This document shows positions 58,984 to 64,000 of a stretch of 64,000 nt of DNA, piece by piece (the first letter of the stretch is position 1; every line of letters starts with the position of its first letter). The stretch lies in the NCBI GenBank assembly GCA_029959195.1, contig CP114122.1:1364001-1428000 (forward strand), written 5' to 3'. The notes under the pieces are model-generated. The model was not told the DNA's origin and did not search any database. It saw only the letters and a program-made list of their open reading frames with translations. A program made the translations under genes and the position numbers. This stretch comes from Dictyophora rubrovolvata (lineage: Eukaryota > Basidiomycota > Agaricomycetes > Phallales > Phallaceae).

Positions 58984-60684
58984 TTAAGGTTCCTCGGACC
59001 TTTGCCAGATACTATTGTCACTGTAGTCCTCACCGCCGGCGTAGTTTCCGAGGTTCTCCAGGTTTTGTCGAAAACTTAATTCCAGGCTAGTATTTCCAGA
59101 ACTATGATCGGACTCTGTGATATCATTATCTCCCAATTCCATTCTTATATTCGTCTCAATGCTTCGAACCGCAGCTTGAAACGTAGTCACTTCTGCTTGG
59201 TTCGATGGCTCATCTGACTCGACGTACGTCCTTCTCAGTTGGAAAAGGAACCGACTAAGAAGGATAGGGGATATCCTGGAAACGGTGAGCTAGCCGCATG
59301 GTTTTGCTCATTGTAGACATACGCCAATTCCAACGGCTCATCGATTCCTGCAACTGATGGCTGGATAAGATGGTTGTTATAGATCTGAAAACAGACTATT
59401 TTAGCATATACGTACCCTAGCGAACTGGAGACAAAATTCAGTATACTGTCACTAAATAGATCAGTGTCTTACCTTGTACACGAAAGCATCAGCAGTTGAC
59501 CAAGCAGCAATCAACCTGCATGTACGTATTGTGAAACCCGGATTTAAGTAGTAATGGCTGATGCAAGGACAGAAACTTACATGAATCGAAATATTCCTGA
59601 CACTAATGATAAATTTGGCTTTTAAGACAAAATGATCTCACCTTGCCGAATGAAAAGGTCTATAAGGGATCTGGATGCGCGCTCAGATCGCAGGGAAAAA
59701 GCCCGGGGCATGCCACGCCGAATGGCCCAAGCATGGTAAAGAGTGATAACAAAAATGCTGATATCAAAGACAACAAGAGACACCTCAACAATAATACCTT
59801 TATATTCTTGAAAAGTGGTTATTAAAAACGAGTATTTGAATTCTTACTCCTGACAACATGAATACTGTGAGGATCACTCAGGGAGGCCAAAAGATGCTGA
59901 CATACATGGTAACAAGCGAATTTCCTTGACGGGTATCGCATTTCCACCAATGAAATAATCCCTTCAAACGACATGGTCAAACTTATCCGGAACAAAAGAG
60001 AGCTGAATATTTCCTACAAAAGCCGAGCCTACGTTTACCATATAAATGAACCCCAGCAAAATCATTAATTTTTTATTATGAGAAGCGACAGCATATGCAC
60101 GTCCGAATAATAAACCTTGAATAAAATGAACGGATTAGATGTGTACTTAGGACAGAAGCGGAGGTAGAAATTTAAACCTTGAATGCCAATTGCTCCAAAA
60201 CCGAAACACAGGTCCTGGGCAAAGCCTAAACCACTACATGCACTAGTACTGATAATAAAAATATGAACGCAATGTAGAAATTGTGAAATACGATTATTAT
60301 GCATACCTTATGAAACGTGGCAGCGCAGCATTTTGGAACGCTGTGAAAGCAAGACTACTCAGAGTTCCAAATTGTGCACAGATATACAAAACGACGACAA
60401 TGCTAATACGTCGACTCTTAAGATACTCTATGCCATGAGGAATCACCAATATGGTATCATATATGATAAGAGCTATCTCAACGCGTTAACGAAGAGTCTG
60501 GTGCTTTGTGTGCTATTCGCGAGCGACTTGGAGAGCTCACCCAAGGCTACAAATGCGACGTAGTTATACGTCTGACTAGAAATGCTTTTCAAACAAAAAA
60601 ACTCCTTCTGCAATATAAGACTTACAAGTCTTTTGCTGCTTGCAACGTTGGTGTAACGTTAGGCTGGGGAGAAAAAGTATCCAT
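58984..60684 (-). pseudogene. Multipass membrane protein, tandem array copy C, probably decayed
   Basis: The same exons can be followed: MDTFSPQPNVTPTLQAAKDF, QTYNYVAFVALA, LIIYDTILVIPHGIEYLKSR, FGTLSSLAFTAFQNAALPRF, FAQDLCFGFGAIGIQ, GRAYAVASHNKKLMILLGFI, YFHWWKCDT-like, and the tail SIETNIRMELGDNDITESDH ending RSEEP. In the exon after the WWKCDT segment the frame meets TGA (59878-59880), where copies A and B have leucine codons. The next intron has lost its acceptor: A and B have aatag/GAAGG, while this copy has aatataAAGG near 59800. The N-terminal half is intact, so a shortened product is possible. It is the most diverged member of the array. Confidence 0.6.
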
Positions 60685-62068
60685 TGCTCGTAGGAGGGAT
60701 ATTTACGTCTGGGTTCCTCCGGGTCCACTACATGTTATATATATATATATCCATGATTCGATGGTAATTAAAAAATCAAGAAGTGATTTTAAAACCAGTC
60801 AGATCTGAACACACAGCACGCTGCACAAGCTGTGTTTGAATATAAGTGTCAAGACAAGCCAGATTCTTTTCAAAGGAAGCATCAAATTGATTGTCTCATA
60901 AAAAAACCACGGTAATCTACGAGAGATTCTTGAAACGCAGCGAAGTCATGGGCTTTAGTGTGTTGTCGTGTACTATTGTCCTGGTCATGCACCGTGCATA
61001 ATATGTCTTTGGCCAAGAAAATCTAGTTTCGTTGTGTATGATAGTTAGATGTAGGAAATGAATAACTGATTTGGAAACGCAGGGATGTGAAGAAGGCAGC
61101 TGCGAGAAGATCGCCTTTAAGTTTTACCAAAGTTTTTCGGGAACTCCCGACCAAGAGAATTCATCAGCGTGACGAATGAGAGCGCGCGGAAAAATAACGA
61201 ACCATATAGTTTACTTCAGACCACAGTTCAGTTTTATATCCATCTTTATTTCCCTCTTTCTATCCTACTCTTATATATCTTTCCCCTGCAACAGACTCCC
61301 TTTTTCCCTGTCAGCTCCTTTTGGCTCTCTTCAGCGTTACCAAACAAGAGTGCCAATCAATTTGTGCACATCTTGATATCTTGGGAAGCAGCTGACTCGG
61401 GCGCTGACATGTCGGGCTCTGTGGTTCGAGAAAGGCCAGTGCTTGGCACCGGTCCCTTTGTCAAGCTGCCTCAAGCATAAGCTCGACGTCTCCGAGTCTT
61501 CCATGTGGGCGGACCAAGCTTAACTACCTCGAAATTCTCAATCTAATCGTTCATTGTTGATAACCGAATACTAGTTGACGGACACTTTGTAATTCCTTAC
61601 AATTGAATTTCGGTAGTTTCCATAGCTTCTATCTTCCCACTCTTTAGTTGTGACAATGGCTTCCATCAATATAACAAAACCGCGGCTTTCACATCTAGAA
61701 GGTTTAGACTGGAAGCTCTATTGTTTCTATGCAATATTGATACCATTGACCATATTTGCTATCTAAGAACGCAATATTCAGAATTTGATATCATTTGAAT
61801 TTCTGTATTATCTATTGGTTAAGGTCCTTACTTTAACCGCATTGTTTTCCGCGCTCAGCAGTATGTACATTAAGAACAAGTGGCACCATGAACGTTGGTA
61901 CTATGTAAAAGGAATCGAACCGTGGTGTGTATAAGCACAAGGTAATGTAAAACTCGAGATTAAGAAAATAGTCCGAAAGTAAAGTCCACATATTCTACAA
62001 TAGCGATGTCGAAAGGATTGATTTAGCGGATCGAGGTTCATCAATGGTAAAGTGGTATTATTAACATT
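60685..62068. other. Intergenic, array end and GFA1 3' flank
   Basis: 1.4 kb. The first 450 bases still resemble the 5' flanks of copies A and B. A 103-codon plus-strand ORF (61169-61480) has no recognisable family. A TA run lies near 60736-60750. Confidence 0.5.

Positions 62069-64000
<1,932 letters not shown>

Larger units (their letters stand above)
53515..61120. repeat. Tandem array of three gene-containing units, about 2.2-2.7 kb each
   Basis: Units run about 53515-56200, 56210-58880 and 58890-61120. Homology covers not only the genes but also the 3' flank (for example AAGTAATTGCCTGGAGATAC in units B and C) and about 0.8 kb of 5' flank (for example TTTATGAATGACTGCGATCA near 55868 and 58580). 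Units A and B are close to each other over long runs; unit C is more diverged and its 5' flank similarity is shorter. Borders are approximate. Confidence 0.8.

Noticed and set aside
61910-61945. GGTTCGATTCC-like motif on the minus strand suggesting a tRNA T-arm
   Set aside because: No matching acceptor stem, D-arm or anticodon arm could be placed around it. Similar isolated motifs elsewhere failed the same test.

Overview
The window is nuclear DNA of a filamentous basidiomycete, most likely Agaricomycotina. Genes are dense, nearly all are cut by several 45-75 nt GT-AG introns, and the window holds a class I hydrophobin, a Git3-like receptor, two CipC/DUF3759 genes and secreted or membrane families typical of mushroom-forming fungi. 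Base composition is even and no bacterial-style operons, CRISPR arrays or intact transposons are visible. I recognised no tRNA or rRNA gene.

Layout. 1-10 kb: a small cysteine-rich secreted protein made of repeated exons (+), a seven-helix receptor (-), an unrecognised 548-residue protein (-), a gene-poor stretch, and GOT1 (-). 10-22 kb: a disordered Ser/Pro-rich protein (+), HSP10 (-) and SNU13 (+) sharing a short promoter, a membrane RING protein (-) close behind a UbiA prenyltransferase (-), and the large Elongator subunit gene ELP1 (+). 22-26 kb: a 4.1 kb gene desert. 26-33 kb: tandem CipC-like genes (+), AIP1 (-), and a hydrophobin (+). 33-42 kb: a CHS4/SKT5-like chitin synthase activator (-), a basidiomycete secreted protein (-), and a second membrane RING gene (+), paralogous to the one at 15 kb. 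42-53 kb: NUP84/NUP107 (-), a BCAS3-type beta-propeller protein (-) and an M17 leucine aminopeptidase (-). 53-61 kb: three tandem copies (-) of a multipass membrane gene duplicated with their flanks; the third looks decayed. 62-64 kb: GFA1 (-), its 5' end outside the window.

Most genes are housekeeping (tRNA modification, nuclear pore, splicing/snoRNP, chaperonin, Golgi transport, actin turnover) and do not form one pathway. Three touch the cell surface: GFA1 makes the UDP-GlcNAc precursor for chitin, CHS4 activates chitin synthase, and the hydrophobin coats the wall. The most distinctive items are the exon-modular Cys-rich gene, the RING pair with matching intron layout, the tandem membrane-protein array, and genes that can be read only with GC-AG introns (HSP10, ELP1). 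Exon boundaries were worked out by hand from splice signals, reading phase and family resemblance and were not checked against transcripts.
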